Origin: JAIBJN01 sp963838795
GTDB lineage: Bacteria > Actinomycetota > Thermoleophilia > Gaiellales > Gaiellaceae
Reading direction: 5' to 3'
DNA: 64,000 nt
NCBI GenBank assembly: GCA_963838795.1
Contig: CAWISL010000018.1
Span: 168,795-232,794, forward strand
A model generated the notes under the pieces. That model ran no database searches. It was not told where the DNA came from and was given only the letters and a program-made list of their open reading frames with translations. A program made the position numbers and the translations under genes. Shown one piece after another: positions 36,464 through 44,188 of this stretch; the first letter of the stretch is position 1; each line of letters opens with the position of its first letter.

Positions 36464-36506
36464 GGGCCGAAGTCTCACATCTCGGCGGCGTCGTGCGTTT
36501 CAACGG

Positions 36507-36974
36507 ATGATGGAGATCGTGGCCCGAATCCCGCCCTTCGAGCGGTTCTACGAGGAGCGCAAGGACGAGATCTTCGGCTACCTCGCCCGCGTACTCGGGC
36601 GCGAAGCCGCGGAGGACGCGTTCCAGGAGACATTTCTGCGGGCGCTTCGCGGCTACGGGAAGCTCGAGCACGGACGGCATCTGCGCGCCTGGGCCTTCAC
36701 GATCGCAACCCGTGTCGCCGTCGACGTGCGGCGCAGGCCAGCCGACGTGGCCGAGCCGACCGAGGTTCCCGTCGTCGACGAGCGCCCCGCGTACGCCGAG
36801 CTCGAACACCTCGCCGGACAGCTACCCCCGACCGAGAGGGCGGCGGTCGTGCTGCGCTACGGCTACGACCTCTCCTACGACGACATCGGCGCCGCGCTCG
36901 GCTCGAATGCCGAAGCGGCGCGCGCGGCTGCGTCGTCCGGAGTGCGCCGCCTACGGAGGAAGGAGACCCCATGA
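36507..36974 (+). CDS. ECF-like sigma-70 family factor
   Basis: The 155-residue protein has region 2 (FERFYEERKDEIFGYLARVL, then AAEDAFQETFLRALRGY and LRAWAFTIATRVAVDVRR) and region 4 (LPPTERAAVVLRYGYDLSYD, then DIGAALGSNAEAARAAASSG). That is the two-domain build of an ECF sigma factor. ATG 36507 and 36510 are adjacent; the first is used. No anti-sigma gene is next to it. Instead ogt follows with an ATGA overlap, suggesting control of an alkylation or stress response. The region 4 recognition helix is short, so DNA specificity cannot be guessed. Confidence 0.88.
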   Translation: MMEIVARIPPFERFYEERKDEIFGYLARVLGREAAEDAFQETFLRALRGYGKLEHGRHLRAWAFTIATRVAVDVRRRPADVAEPTEVPVVDERPAYAELEHLAGQLPPTERAAVVLRYGYDLSYDDIGAALGSNAEAARAAASSGVRRLRRKETP

Positions 36975-37537
36975 CCACCGTTCCCTCGAGCCTCGACCAC
37001 CGCTTCCGCGAGGAAGCGGCTTCGGCCGGGCTGCTCGACGTCGCCTACGACCTCACCGACTCCCCGATCGGAACGCTGCTCGTCGCCGCCAGCGAGCGCG
37101 GCGTGTGCCGCATCTCCTTCGATCCCGAGCCCGAGCAGGAGCTCGACGCGCTCGCCACGGCGTTCGGTGCCCGCGTGCTCCGGGCCTCCGGACCGGTGGA
37201 TGGAGCGCGGCGCGAGCTCGAAGAGTACTTCGAAGGAGCTCGTCACGAGTTCGACCTTCGGGTCGACTTGACACCGCTGCCGCCCTTCCAGCGGGCGGTG
37301 CTGGAGGAGCTCGTCCGCGTCCCGTACGGGCACGTCGACACGTACGGAGGCCTCGCCCAGAGGATCGGGAAGCCGCGGGCGGCGCGGGCCGTCGGCGGCG
37401 CGCTCAACCGCAACCCGATCCCGATCGTCGTGCCGTGCCACCGCATCGTGGGCGCGAGCGGAAGCCTGGTCGGCTACGCCGGCGGCCTGGAGCGCAAGCA
37501 GGCCCTCCTCGGCCTCGAGGGCGCGTTGCTCTCCTAA
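36971..37537 (+). CDS. ogt: Methylated-DNA--protein-cysteine methyltransferase
   Basis: The 188-residue suicide enzyme removes alkyl groups from O6-guanine. The acceptor Cys156 is in PCHRIVG (155-161). PYGHVDTYGGLAQRIGKPRA is the helix-turn-helix DNA-binding part and SLVGYAGGLERKQALLGLE the C-terminal end. The first 25 or so residues (SSLDHRFREEAASAGLLDVA) precede the normal N domain and are unusual. AGGAG lies 5 bp before the ATG, and the ATG overlaps the sigma factor TGA. Longer upstream readings are shadows. Confidence 0.94.
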   Translation: MTTVPSSLDHRFREEAASAGLLDVAYDLTDSPIGTLLVAASERGVCRISFDPEPEQELDALATAFGARVLRASGPVDGARRELEEYFEGARHEFDLRVDLTPLPPFQRAVLEELVRVPYGHVDTYGGLAQRIGKPRAARAVGGALNRNPIPIVVPCHRIVGASGSLVGYAGGLERKQALLGLEGALLS

Positions 37538-37812
37538 GCGGCCTCGCCGGTCCGGGCGGACATGCGGCGCAGAAGCTCGCGCCGGAGCTGCTCTCCGGTG
37601 AGCCGGCCGCGATCGCGCGGATAGTCGATGAGGAGGTGGAGAGCCGGCGCGGTTTCCGTCGGGCCAGCGGGCTCGCTCAGGCGTCGTGCCGGACCCTCTA
37701 GCCGCGTTTCCCTGACGACGGCGACCTCTCCGGAACGGACGCCGTGGAGGCGGACGTAGCACTCCTGCTCGTCGAGGACACGGAGCGGCTCACGCCTCCG
37801 GAAGACCCGCAC
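37534..37812 (-). CDS. Small hypothetical protein (92 aa)
   Basis: The basic 92-residue protein starts MRVFRRREPLRVLDEQECYV, with RLHGVRSGEVAVVR as a likely beta part and a helical end (LTGEQLRRELLRRMSARTG). No family is recognised. The GTG start lies 7 bp after a TACGCT box, which supports it as a real gene. Its stop overlaps the convergent ogt stop by 4 bp. It follows hyuB on the same strand after 32 bp. Confidence 0.6.
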   Translation of the reverse strand: MRVFRRREPLRVLDEQECYVRLHGVRSGEVAVVRETRLEGPARRLSEPAGPTETAPALHLLIDYPRDRGRLTGEQLRRELLRRMSARTGEAA

Positions 37813-37819
37813 AGCGGCG

Positions 37820-37825
37820 AGCGTA
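37820..37825 (-). promoter_or_regulatory. -10 element of the 92-aa gene (leaderless)
   Basis: TACGCT on the minus strand, then seven bases (CGCCGCT), then GTG 37812. Confidence 0.45.
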
Positions 37826-37844
37826 GCGCGCCAGGCGGTCGGAG

Positions 37845-39320
37845 CTACGCGGCTGAGCCGAAGCCGCCGCCGCCGGGCGTCTCGATCGTCACGGACTGCC
37901 CCGCCTGCAGCTCCTGAGTCACCTTCGCCGGGGCCTCGTCCCCGTCGATGAGATTCCGCCCGGGCGAGCCCGACTCGCCGCCTCGCGTGCCGCCAGGGCC
38001 CCGTTCACGCCGTTCGCTCACGATCGAGACGCGACACGGCTCGAGGGCCGTGATCTCCCTGATCACGCCGTCGCCGCCCCAGAAGCGGCCCTTCCCCCCA
38101 GAGCCGAGCCGCAACGCGTAGCGCTCGACCCGCAGCGGGTAGGCGAGCTCCAGCGCCTCCACCGGGGTGTTGAGGGTGTTCGACATGGCCACGTGCACCG
38201 CCGAGGGGCCGTCGGCGTCCGGACAGGCGCCCTGGCCGCCGGCGATCGTCTCGTAGTAGGTGAAGCGGGCGTTTCCGAAGGTGAGGTTGTTCATCGTGCC
38301 CTGCCCCTGGGCCGGAACGGGGACTGCCTGACCGAAGGCGCGGAAGAGCACGTCGGCGATACGGCTCGACGTCTCGACGTTGCCGGCGACCACGGCCGCC
38401 GGACGGCGGGCGTTGACGAGCGAGCCTTCGGGGGCGGTCACGGTGACCGGGGCGAACGCGCCCCCGGACGCGGGAACGTCGGGATCGGTGAGGCACCGCA
38501 CGACGAAGTACGCGGCCGAGCGGGTGACGGCAATCGGGCAGTTGAGGTTCCCGGGGTGCTGGGAGTCGGTGCCGGAGAAGTCGATGGCGACGGCATCGCC
38601 GGCGATCGTGGCCGTGACGCGGAGGGCCAGCTCGCCCTCGGGGGCCTCGAGGACGTCCGCTGCCTCGAAGCGACCGTCGGGAAGCGCGGCGATCGCCGCG
38701 CGCACGCGCCGCTCCGAGTACGCGTACAGCTCGTCCATCGCAGCGGCGACGCGATCGCGGCCCCGCAGCTCGCAGAGCTCGGCGAGCCGCTGCTCCGCGA
38801 GGCGGTGCGCGCCGAGCTGGGCGCGCAGGTCTCCCCGCCGCTCGTCGGGGTTGCGCATGTTGGCGAGGAGGATGGTGAGGACTTCGTCGGTGAGCCTGAC
38901 CGGGGGTACCACGAGGCCCTCCTGGTAGAGGTCGGTCGAGCCTGCTGGGAGGCTCGCGGGCTCGGCGCCGCCGACGTCCGCATAGTGCGCGCGGGAGACC
39001 GCATAGCCAAGTGGGGTGCGCGAGACGAGAGTGATGTCGGGCAGATGCGTCCCGCCCGTGAAGGGATCGTTGACGACGAAGACGTCGCCGGGCTGGGGAG
39101 CGCGCTCGCGCACGGCTGCCACGGCCTCCGGCATGGCGCCCAGATGGACGGGAATGTGTTCGGCCTGGGCGATCATCCGGCCGTCGTCGGCGAAGATCGC
39201 CGTCGAGCAGTCGCGGCGCTCCTTGATGTTCGCCGAGAAGGCGGAGCGGACGAGCACCGCGCCCATCTCCTCCGCCACGGCTCGAAGCGCACTGCCAAGA
39301 ACTTGGAGCTCGATGTTCAC
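37845..39320 (-). CDS. hyuB: Hydantoinase/oxoprolinase subunit B (HyuB)
   Basis: The 491-residue subunit pairs with HyuA to open hydantoin- or 5-oxoproline-like rings with ATP. Signatures are SAFSANIKERRDCSTAIFAD, HLGAMPEAVAAV, GDVFVVNDPFTGGTHLPDIT, FSGTDSQHPGNLNCP, GQGTMNNLTFGNARFTYYET and GKGRFWGGDGVIREI. GTNG-like C-terminal residues PGGGGFG close it. It lies 7 bp after hyuA. The substrate could be N-methylhydantoin, 5-oxoproline or a related compound. Confidence 0.92.
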   Translation of the reverse strand: MNIELQVLGSALRAVAEEMGAVLVRSAFSANIKERRDCSTAIFADDGRMIAQAEHIPVHLGAMPEAVAAVRERAPQPGDVFVVNDPFTGGTHLPDITLVSRTPLGYAVSRAHYADVGGAEPASLPAGSTDLYQEGLVVPPVRLTDEVLTILLANMRNPDERRGDLRAQLGAHRLAEQRLAELCELRGRDRVAAAMDELYAYSERRVRAAIAALPDGRFEAADVLEAPEGELALRVTATIAGDAVAIDFSGTDSQHPGNLNCPIAVTRSAAYFVVRCLTDPDVPASGGAFAPVTVTAPEGSLVNARRPAAVVAGNVETSSRIADVLFRAFGQAVPVPAQGQGTMNNLTFGNARFTYYETIAGGQGACPDADGPSAVHVAMSNTLNTPVEALELAYPLRVERYALRLGSGGKGRFWGGDGVIREITALEPCRVSIVSERRERGPGGTRGGESGSPGRNLIDGDEAPAKVTQELQAGQSVTIETPGGGGFGSAA

Positions 39321-39327
39321 GATCCCG

Positions 39328-41073
39328 TCACACCCTCGTGAGGATCAGCGTGCTATTCCCATCCCTAGCCCCCTCCCACCCGGGGGGCACCCAGCAGGTG
39401 GCGCCGTCGAGCTCTACCGCGGTCGGCCCCTCGACGGCGAGCGGCTTGCCGCCGTGGAGGTCGAGCGCGGGGCCCGGAGCCACTTCGGCGGTTCGAACCG
39501 CCACCAGCTCGATCTGGCGTCCGCGGTCGGCATAGCCGTAGCGCTCTTCGTGCGCGCGATGAAACGATTCGACCGGGTCGCCGCCGAGCGGAACCGTCAA
39601 CTCGAAGGACTGCCCCTTGTAGCGAAGGTCGACGGCGCCTTCACGCGGCAGGAGGCCGGCTTCCTCGAAGGGGATGACGTAGGAGCGCACGCGGTCACGG
39701 CGCTCGTCGCTGGCGACCAGGCCGAGCGCCGAGAGGACGCCGGCCGCGGCGGGGACGAGCACCTTCGTGATCCCGAGCTCGTCGGCGAGCTCGCACGCGT
39801 GAAGCGGCCCGGCGCCGCCGAAGGCCACGAGCGCGAAGCCGCGCGGATCGTGCCCACGCTCGACGGAGACGAGCCGAAGCGCGCGCAACATCTCCGCGTT
39901 CACGACGTCGATCACGGCTTGCGCGTCGAAGTCGCCGAGCGCGAGCTCCGCCGCCGCGCGATCCAGCTCGAGGCCGCCGGCTAGCGTGCCCGGCAGGCGC
40001 CCCAGCACGAGGTTCGCGTCGGTGACGGTCGGCTCGAGACCGCCACGCCCGTAGCAGGCCGGCCCCGGGTCCGCTCCGGCACTTTGAGGGCCCACTCGGA
40101 GCGCGCCTCCGCTGTCTCGCCAGACGATCGAGCCTCCGCCGGCGCCGACGGTCTGGAGGTCGACGGACGGCAGCCGGATGGGAAAGCCTCCGAGCTCCCG
40201 TTCCCCGGCTCGCTGGAGCTGCCCCCCGGCGATGAGGCACACGTCGGTCGACGTCCCGCCCATGTCGAGGGAGATCGCGTTCTCGACGCCGGCCGAAGCC
40301 GCGACGCGTGCGGCCCCGACCACCCCGGCCGCCGGACCCGAGACGAGCGCGAGCGAGGGATGGCGCGCGGCGTCGGCCAGAGTGCAGACGCCGCCGGACG
40401 AGAGCATGACGAGGGGCTCGGCGAGGCCGGCCTCCCGACAGCGGTCGGCGAGCGACCAGAGGTAGCCGGCGAGCACGGGCCCGAGGTAGGCGTCGATGGC
40501 CGTGGTGGAGGCTCGCTCGTACTCCCTGAACTCCGGAGCGATCTCGTGCGAGGCGACGACGTGCGCGTCCGGCAGCCGGCGGCGCACCTCCTCGGCAACT
40601 CGCCGCTCGTGGGTCGAGTCGCGGAAGGAGAAGAGCAGGCAGATCGCCACCGCCTCCGCCTCGAGCTCCGGAAGCGAGTCGAGGTCCAGCGGCTCGATCA
40701 CGCCGCGAGGCCCCACTCGCTCGTGCACTCCAACGCAGAGCTCCAGCGGGACGAGGGGCTCCGCGTGCCGATCGCAGAGGCGGTAGAGGTGCGCCCGGGT
40801 CTGACGGCGCAGGTGGAGGACGTGCTCGAAGCCGGCCGTGCCCACGAACGCCGTGCGGGCGCCCTTGCGCTCGAGCAGCGCGTTGGTGGCGATCGTCGTC
40901 CCGTGCGTGAACCGTTCCAAGGGCAGGTCCGCGGCGCCGACCGCGGCGGCGGCCTTCAGAACCGAGTGCTCCTGCGCGCGGACGGTCGGCACCTTTGCCG
41001 TCCTCAATTCGCCACCGGCGAGGAGGACGGCGTCCGTGAAGGTGCCTCCGACGTCGATCCCGAGGATCGCCAC
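39328..41073 (-). CDS. hyuA: Hydantoinase/oxoprolinase subunit A (HyuA)
   Basis: The 581-residue ATP-binding subunit belongs to the actin-like ATPase fold. MAILGIDVGGTFTDAVLLAG and SLDMGGTSTDVCLIAGG are phosphate-binding loops. FTHGTTIATNALLERKGA, SGPAAGVVGAAR, AGADPGPACYGRGG and LVAFGGAGPLHACELADELG are family marks. It is shorter than many HyuA (about 650-700), with a brief C-terminal domain. GTG 41073 lies 28 bp after the CGNR regulator gene on the same strand, so the three may be one operon. Confidence 0.92.
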   Translation of the reverse strand: MAILGIDVGGTFTDAVLLAGGELRTAKVPTVRAQEHSVLKAAAAVGAADLPLERFTHGTTIATNALLERKGARTAFVGTAGFEHVLHLRRQTRAHLYRLCDRHAEPLVPLELCVGVHERVGPRGVIEPLDLDSLPELEAEAVAICLLFSFRDSTHERRVAEEVRRRLPDAHVVASHEIAPEFREYERASTTAIDAYLGPVLAGYLWSLADRCREAGLAEPLVMLSSGGVCTLADAARHPSLALVSGPAAGVVGAARVAASAGVENAISLDMGGTSTDVCLIAGGQLQRAGERELGGFPIRLPSVDLQTVGAGGGSIVWRDSGGALRVGPQSAGADPGPACYGRGGLEPTVTDANLVLGRLPGTLAGGLELDRAAAELALGDFDAQAVIDVVNAEMLRALRLVSVERGHDPRGFALVAFGGAGPLHACELADELGITKVLVPAAAGVLSALGLVASDERRDRVRSYVIPFEEAGLLPREGAVDLRYKGQSFELTVPLGGDPVESFHRAHEERYGYADRGRQIELVAVRTAEVAPGPALDLHGGKPLAVEGPTAVELDGATCWVPPGWEGARDGNSTLILTRV

Positions 41074-41101
41074 GGAGCACGTCTACCACGTCCGTCCGAC
41101 G

Positions 41102-41641
41102 CTACGTCCCGTGGCGGCGCCGGTAGGAGCGTGCTTTCGTGCGGTTGCCGCACACGGCCATCGAGCACCAGAGGCGCGAGTGGTTGCGAGCGTGGTCGTA
41201 GAAGGCCCAGCCGCAGCGGTCTGCCCGGCAGGCCTTGAGCCGGCGCCACGTGCCATCGGTCATCGCGTCCGCGGCGATGGCGACGAGGCGGCCCAGGACT
41301 CCCTCGAGCCCCGGCGCGCCCGCCTCGAGGCGTACGCCACCGGCAGAGTCGAAGCGGAGGGCAAGCCGGCCGCGCTGGGCAGCCCGGTTCAGCGCGAGCG
41401 CGGCCTCCTTGCGGACGCTGACGCCGTTGTTCTCGAGCAGGAGGCTTCGGAGCGCCTCGCGGAGGCGGCGCGCGGCGTGCAGGTCCGCCGAGCTCGCCTC
41501 CACGCCTTGCGCCAGACCATGCCGCTCCAGCCATGCTTCCAGGGCCCGAGGGTCGGAGAGCTCGTCCGCGCCGCTCTCGAAGTCGAGCGTGTTGACGAAC
41601 GCTCGCACGGTCTCCAGCTTTCCGGGAGCTCGATCTCTCAT
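41102..41641 (-). CDS. CGNR zinc-finger (ABATE-domain) regulator
   Basis: The 179-residue protein has an N-terminal helical ABATE-like domain (FVNTLDFESGADELSDPRAL, then LREALRSLLLENNGVSV) and a C-terminal CGNR zinc finger: KACRADRCGWAFYDHARNHS followed by WCSMAVCGNRTKARSYRRR. These proteins are thought to be stress or metabolite-linked transcription regulators. ATG 41641 lies 8 bp after TATCAT. It precedes hyuA on the same strand and faces a cupin gene. Confidence 0.9.
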   Translation of the reverse strand: MRDRAPGKLETVRAFVNTLDFESGADELSDPRALEAWLERHGLAQGVEASSADLHAARRLREALRSLLLENNGVSVRKEAALALNRAAQRGRLALRFDSAGGVRLEAGAPGLEGVLGRLVAIAADAMTDGTWRRLKACRADRCGWAFYDHARNHSRLWCSMAVCGNRTKARSYRRRHGT

Positions 41642-41667
41642 AACCGTCTATGATAGATCACCGGTTA
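41641..41667. promoter_or_regulatory. Shared divergent promoter with inverted repeat (CGNR gene / cupin)
   Basis: CTATGATAG in the middle gives -10 boxes on both strands: TATGAT (41649-41654, plus) and TATCAT (41650-41655, minus). It is flanked by the inverted repeat TAACCG (41641-41646) and CGGTTA (41662-41667), a good operator candidate for the CGNR regulator. Confidence 0.5.
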
Positions 41668-41689
41668 CCGCTCGACCAGGGAGGCAGGC

Positions 41690-42109
41690 ATGCCCGACGC
41701 GCCGTACCGCATGGCCCACGTTTCCGAGATCGAGACCCCGGCGGGCACCCGTCCCGGCGAGGCGCCCTGGCGGGCGGTGCGCAGGCACTTCGGCATCGGC
41801 TCGTTCGGAGTCACGGCCTACGTCGCCGAGGCGGCCGGGGACCTGCTCACGGGCGAGCACACCGAGATCGAGGACAGCGGCACCCAGCACGAGGAGCTGT
41901 TCTACGTGGCGAGCGGGCGCGCCTCGTTCAGCGTTAGCGGCGAGTCTGTCGAGGTACCGGCCGGCACCTTCGTGTACGTCCCCGACCCATCCGTCGTGCG
42001 GGGCGCGACGGCCGTCGAGGCCGGCACGACGCTGATCGCCGTCGGCGGCGAGCCGGGGAAGGCGTACGAGGAATCCCCCTGGGAGCGCGAGTACTTCGAT
42101 GGCGGCTGA
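41690..42109 (+). CDS. Cupin-domain protein
   Basis: A single cupin of 139 residues. Motif 1 is GEHTEIEDSGTQHEELFYVA with GRASF following; the first His of the usual HxH is replaced, leaving His in TQHEEL. Motif 2 is FVYVPDPSVVRGATA, with no His. The metal site is therefore incomplete, and a binding role rather than catalysis is possible. ATG 41690 has AGGGAGGCAGG before it. It is divergent from the CGNR-hyuAB operon and may share its regulation. Confidence 0.85.
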   Translation: MPDAPYRMAHVSEIETPAGTRPGEAPWRAVRRHFGIGSFGVTAYVAEAAGDLLTGEHTEIEDSGTQHEELFYVASGRASFSVSGESVEVPAGTFVYVPDPSVVRGATAVEAGTTLIAVGGEPGKAYEESPWEREYFDGG

Positions 42110-42161
42110 GAACCCCTTCCGAAATGAAGCCGGGTGCCGCGCGTCATTCCGAAATGGGTTC
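42110..42161 (+). repeat. Imperfect inverted repeat between cupin and glycosylase genes
   Basis: Two 18-bp arms (42110-42127 and 42144-42161) match at 15 of 18 positions in inverted orientation and enclose a 16-base loop. TTCCGAAATG also occurs as a direct repeat at 42117 and 42147, exactly 30 bp apart. Both candidate start codons of the glycosylase (42124, 42154) lie inside the arms. Confidence 0.5.
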
Positions 42162-43089
42162 TAGGCCGTGGAGCGCAGAGCTCCCGCTCGTCGGAGCCGG
42201 CGGCGAGCCAGTCGACCTCCGGCGCTCGATCGAGTCGCACGGGCTCGTCGATCTTCCGCCGATGCGAATCGACGAGGATGGCCGGGCGCTCGAGATCACG
42301 GTGCCGCTCCCGCGAACGCGACCACGCACGTTGCGCATTGCCGACGGGCGCCCTGGGCACGCTCGCGTGAGCATCGAGGGCCGGGCACCCGGGGTGCGCC
42401 AGCAGGGCGACGTGCTCGCGGCCGCCGCCCACGTTCTCCGGCTGGACGAGGATCTCTCAGCCTTCTACGACGCGGCCTCGGCCGACCCTGACCTGGCCTG
42501 GGTCGTGACGGGCGCGGGCCGGCTCGTGCGCAGCCCCACCGTGTTCGAGGAGGTCGTGAAGACGATCTGCACGACAAACTGCGCCTGGTCGGCGACAGAG
42601 CGAATGGTGGGGGCGCTCGTAGAGCATCTCGGCGAGCCGGCTGAGGGCGCGCCCGAGGGCCCGTATGGTCGCGCCTTTCCCACGCCGGAGGCGATGGCTT
42701 CGGCGGACGAGTCCTTCTACCGCGACGTCGTGCGCGCCGGCTACCGCGGCGCCTACCTCCGCGCGCTGTCGGCCGACGTTGCTTCCGGAGCCCTCGATCT
42801 CGAGGCGCTCGGCAGGGCAAGCCGCGACGAGCTGCCCGACGACGACGTCGCGGATCGCCTGCTCGCGCTCCCCGGCGTCGGCCCGTACGCGGCGGCGCAC
42901 ATCATGATGCTGCTGGGCCGCTATTCGCGGCTCGTCCTGGACTCCTGGACGCGCCCGAAGTATGCGAGTCTCAACGGGAGGAGATCGGTCAAGGACTCGG
43001 CGATCGAGCGGCGCTTCCGCCGCTACGGTCCCTACGCGGGACTCGCCTTCTGGCTCGTCTTGACGCGCGACTGGGTTCCGGAGGGGTGA
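42154..43089 (+). CDS. HhH-GPD DNA glycosylase (AlkA/OGG-like)
   Basis: This base excision repair glycosylase, 311 residues from ATG 42154 (321 from ATG 42124), has an N-terminal beta domain (DLRRSIESHGLVDLPPMRID) and a helical domain. The helix-hairpin-helix is LPGVGPYAA at about 239-247, and the catalytic Asp263 is in LVLDSWTRPKYA. FEEVVKTICTTNCAWSATER is the usual Ile/Cys-rich helix before it. No FeS-type Cys cluster follows. The damaged base is not predictable, though alkylated purines or 8-oxoG are likely. Its stop overlaps the azlC start by 4 bp. Confidence 0.85.
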   Translation: MGSRPWSAELPLVGAGGEPVDLRRSIESHGLVDLPPMRIDEDGRALEITVPLPRTRPRTLRIADGRPGHARVSIEGRAPGVRQQGDVLAAAAHVLRLDEDLSAFYDAASADPDLAWVVTGAGRLVRSPTVFEEVVKTICTTNCAWSATERMVGALVEHLGEPAEGAPEGPYGRAFPTPEAMASADESFYRDVVRAGYRGAYLRALSADVASGALDLEALGRASRDELPDDDVADRLLALPGVGPYAAAHIMMLLGRYSRLVLDSWTRPKYASLNGRRSVKDSAIERRFRRYGPYAGLAFWLVLTRDWVPEG

Positions 43090-43742
43090 GCGAAGCCCGC
43101 TACCGCGACGGGGCGAGGAGGATCGCCCCGATCGCCGTCGCCGCCTTCGCCTTTGCGGTCTCGTTCGGCGTGCTCGCGCGCGCATCGGGAATCGGCTCCG
43201 TGGAGACCATCGTCATGTCCGCGACCATCTTCGCGGGGTCGGCGCAATTCGCGATCGCGTCGATCCTCGGCGTCGGCGGGGGAATCGCGTCCGCGATCGC
43301 GGCCGCCGTTCTGCTGAATGCCCGCTACGCGCCGATCAGCGTCTCGGTCGCGCCGATCTTCGTCGGCGGCAAGCTGCGCCGCTTGCTCGAGTCGCAGCTG
43401 ATCGTGGACGAGTCCTGGGCGATGTCGCGGGGCCCCGACGGACGCTACGACCGCCGTCTCCTGGTGGGCGCGGGTCTCGTCCTCTACGTCTGCTGGGTGG
43501 GAGGAACGGTCATCGGGGCATTGGCCGGGGAGGCGCTCGGCGACCCGGCGAGCCTCGGCCTCGACGCTGCTTTCCCGGCGCTCTTCCTCGCCATCCTGGT
43601 GACGCAGGTGCACTCGACGCTGGCACTCGCCGCCGCCGTGCTCGGCGGAACTATCGCCCTCGCGCTTCTCCCCGTCGCGCCGGCGGGAGTCCCGATTGTC
43701 GCCGCCGCCGCGGCGTGTCTCATCGGCTGGGGACGGCGATGA
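43086..43742 (+). CDS. azlC: AzlC-family branched-chain amino acid exporter subunit
   Basis: The 218-residue membrane protein has six or seven helices. Signatures are APIAVAAFAFAVSFGVLARA, FAGSAQFAIASILGVGGGIA and LLNARYAPISVSVAP. With AzlD it forms a two-part exporter of branched-chain or other amino acids. GTG 43086 overlaps the glycosylase stop (GTGA). Confidence 0.9.
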   Translation: MSEARYRDGARRIAPIAVAAFAFAVSFGVLARASGIGSVETIVMSATIFAGSAQFAIASILGVGGGIASAIAAAVLLNARYAPISVSVAPIFVGGKLRRLLESQLIVDESWAMSRGPDGRYDRRLLVGAGLVLYVCWVGGTVIGALAGEALGDPASLGLDAAFPALFLAILVTQVHSTLALAAAVLGGTIALALLPVAPAGVPIVAAAAACLIGWGRR

Positions 43743-44047
43743 GCGAGACGTGGATCGTCATCGGGGTCGTCGGCGCGGCGACGATCGCGCTCAAGTCGGT
43801 TGGCCCGGTGCTCCTCGGCGGCAAGCCTCTCCCCGACCACCTGACCGGCATCGTCGCCCTCCTCGCCCCCGCGCTCCTGGCCGCGCTCGTAGTCACGCAG
43901 GTGGCCGGCGGCGACGAGGAGATCGTGCTCGACGCCCGCCTGGTCGGCCTCGGCGCGGCAGTTGTCGCGATTCTCATGCGGGCGCCGCTGCTGGCGGTCG
44001 TCGTCGTTGCCGCAGCCGCCACCGCGATCACCAGGCTGCTCGTCTAG
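43739..44047 (+). CDS. azlD: AzlD-family small exporter subunit
   Basis: The 102-residue protein has four hydrophobic segments, including GVVGAATIALKSVGPVLLGG and IVALLAPALLAALVVTQVA, and pairs with AzlC. ATG 43739 overlaps the azlC TGA (ATGA), so the two are translated together. Confidence 0.88.
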   Translation: MSETWIVIGVVGAATIALKSVGPVLLGGKPLPDHLTGIVALLAPALLAALVVTQVAGGDEEIVLDARLVGLGAAVVAILMRAPLLAVVVVAAAATAITRLLV

Positions 44048-44051
44048 CTGC

Positions 44052-44188
44052 TTGACAAAAGGGCCACCAAGGGGAAAAGATGCCCGGTCAGGCAAGCACT
44101 TGGGGGAGCTGGCCGAACACCTTCGTTCGCAGGCGGGTCGCTGGAATTGCCCGCGGGGCTGCCCCGTGAGCAAGTAAGGAGGTCCGTG
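44052..44188 (+). promoter_or_regulatory. Probable promoter and structured leader of the first LVIVD gene
   Basis: TTGACA (44052-44057) is a perfect -35; the best -10 18 bp later is only AAAGAT. The following 100 bases contain small hairpins (CGGGG-CTG-CCCCG near 44152-44166) and end in AAGGAGG (44176-44182). No known riboswitch class was recognised. Confidence 0.35.

Noticed and set aside
44058..44188. A known riboswitch (c-di-GMP or c-di-AMP type) in the leader of the first LVIVD gene
   Set aside because: Hairpins are present but the conserved core sequences of these classes are not, and the second LVIVD gene has no matching leader.
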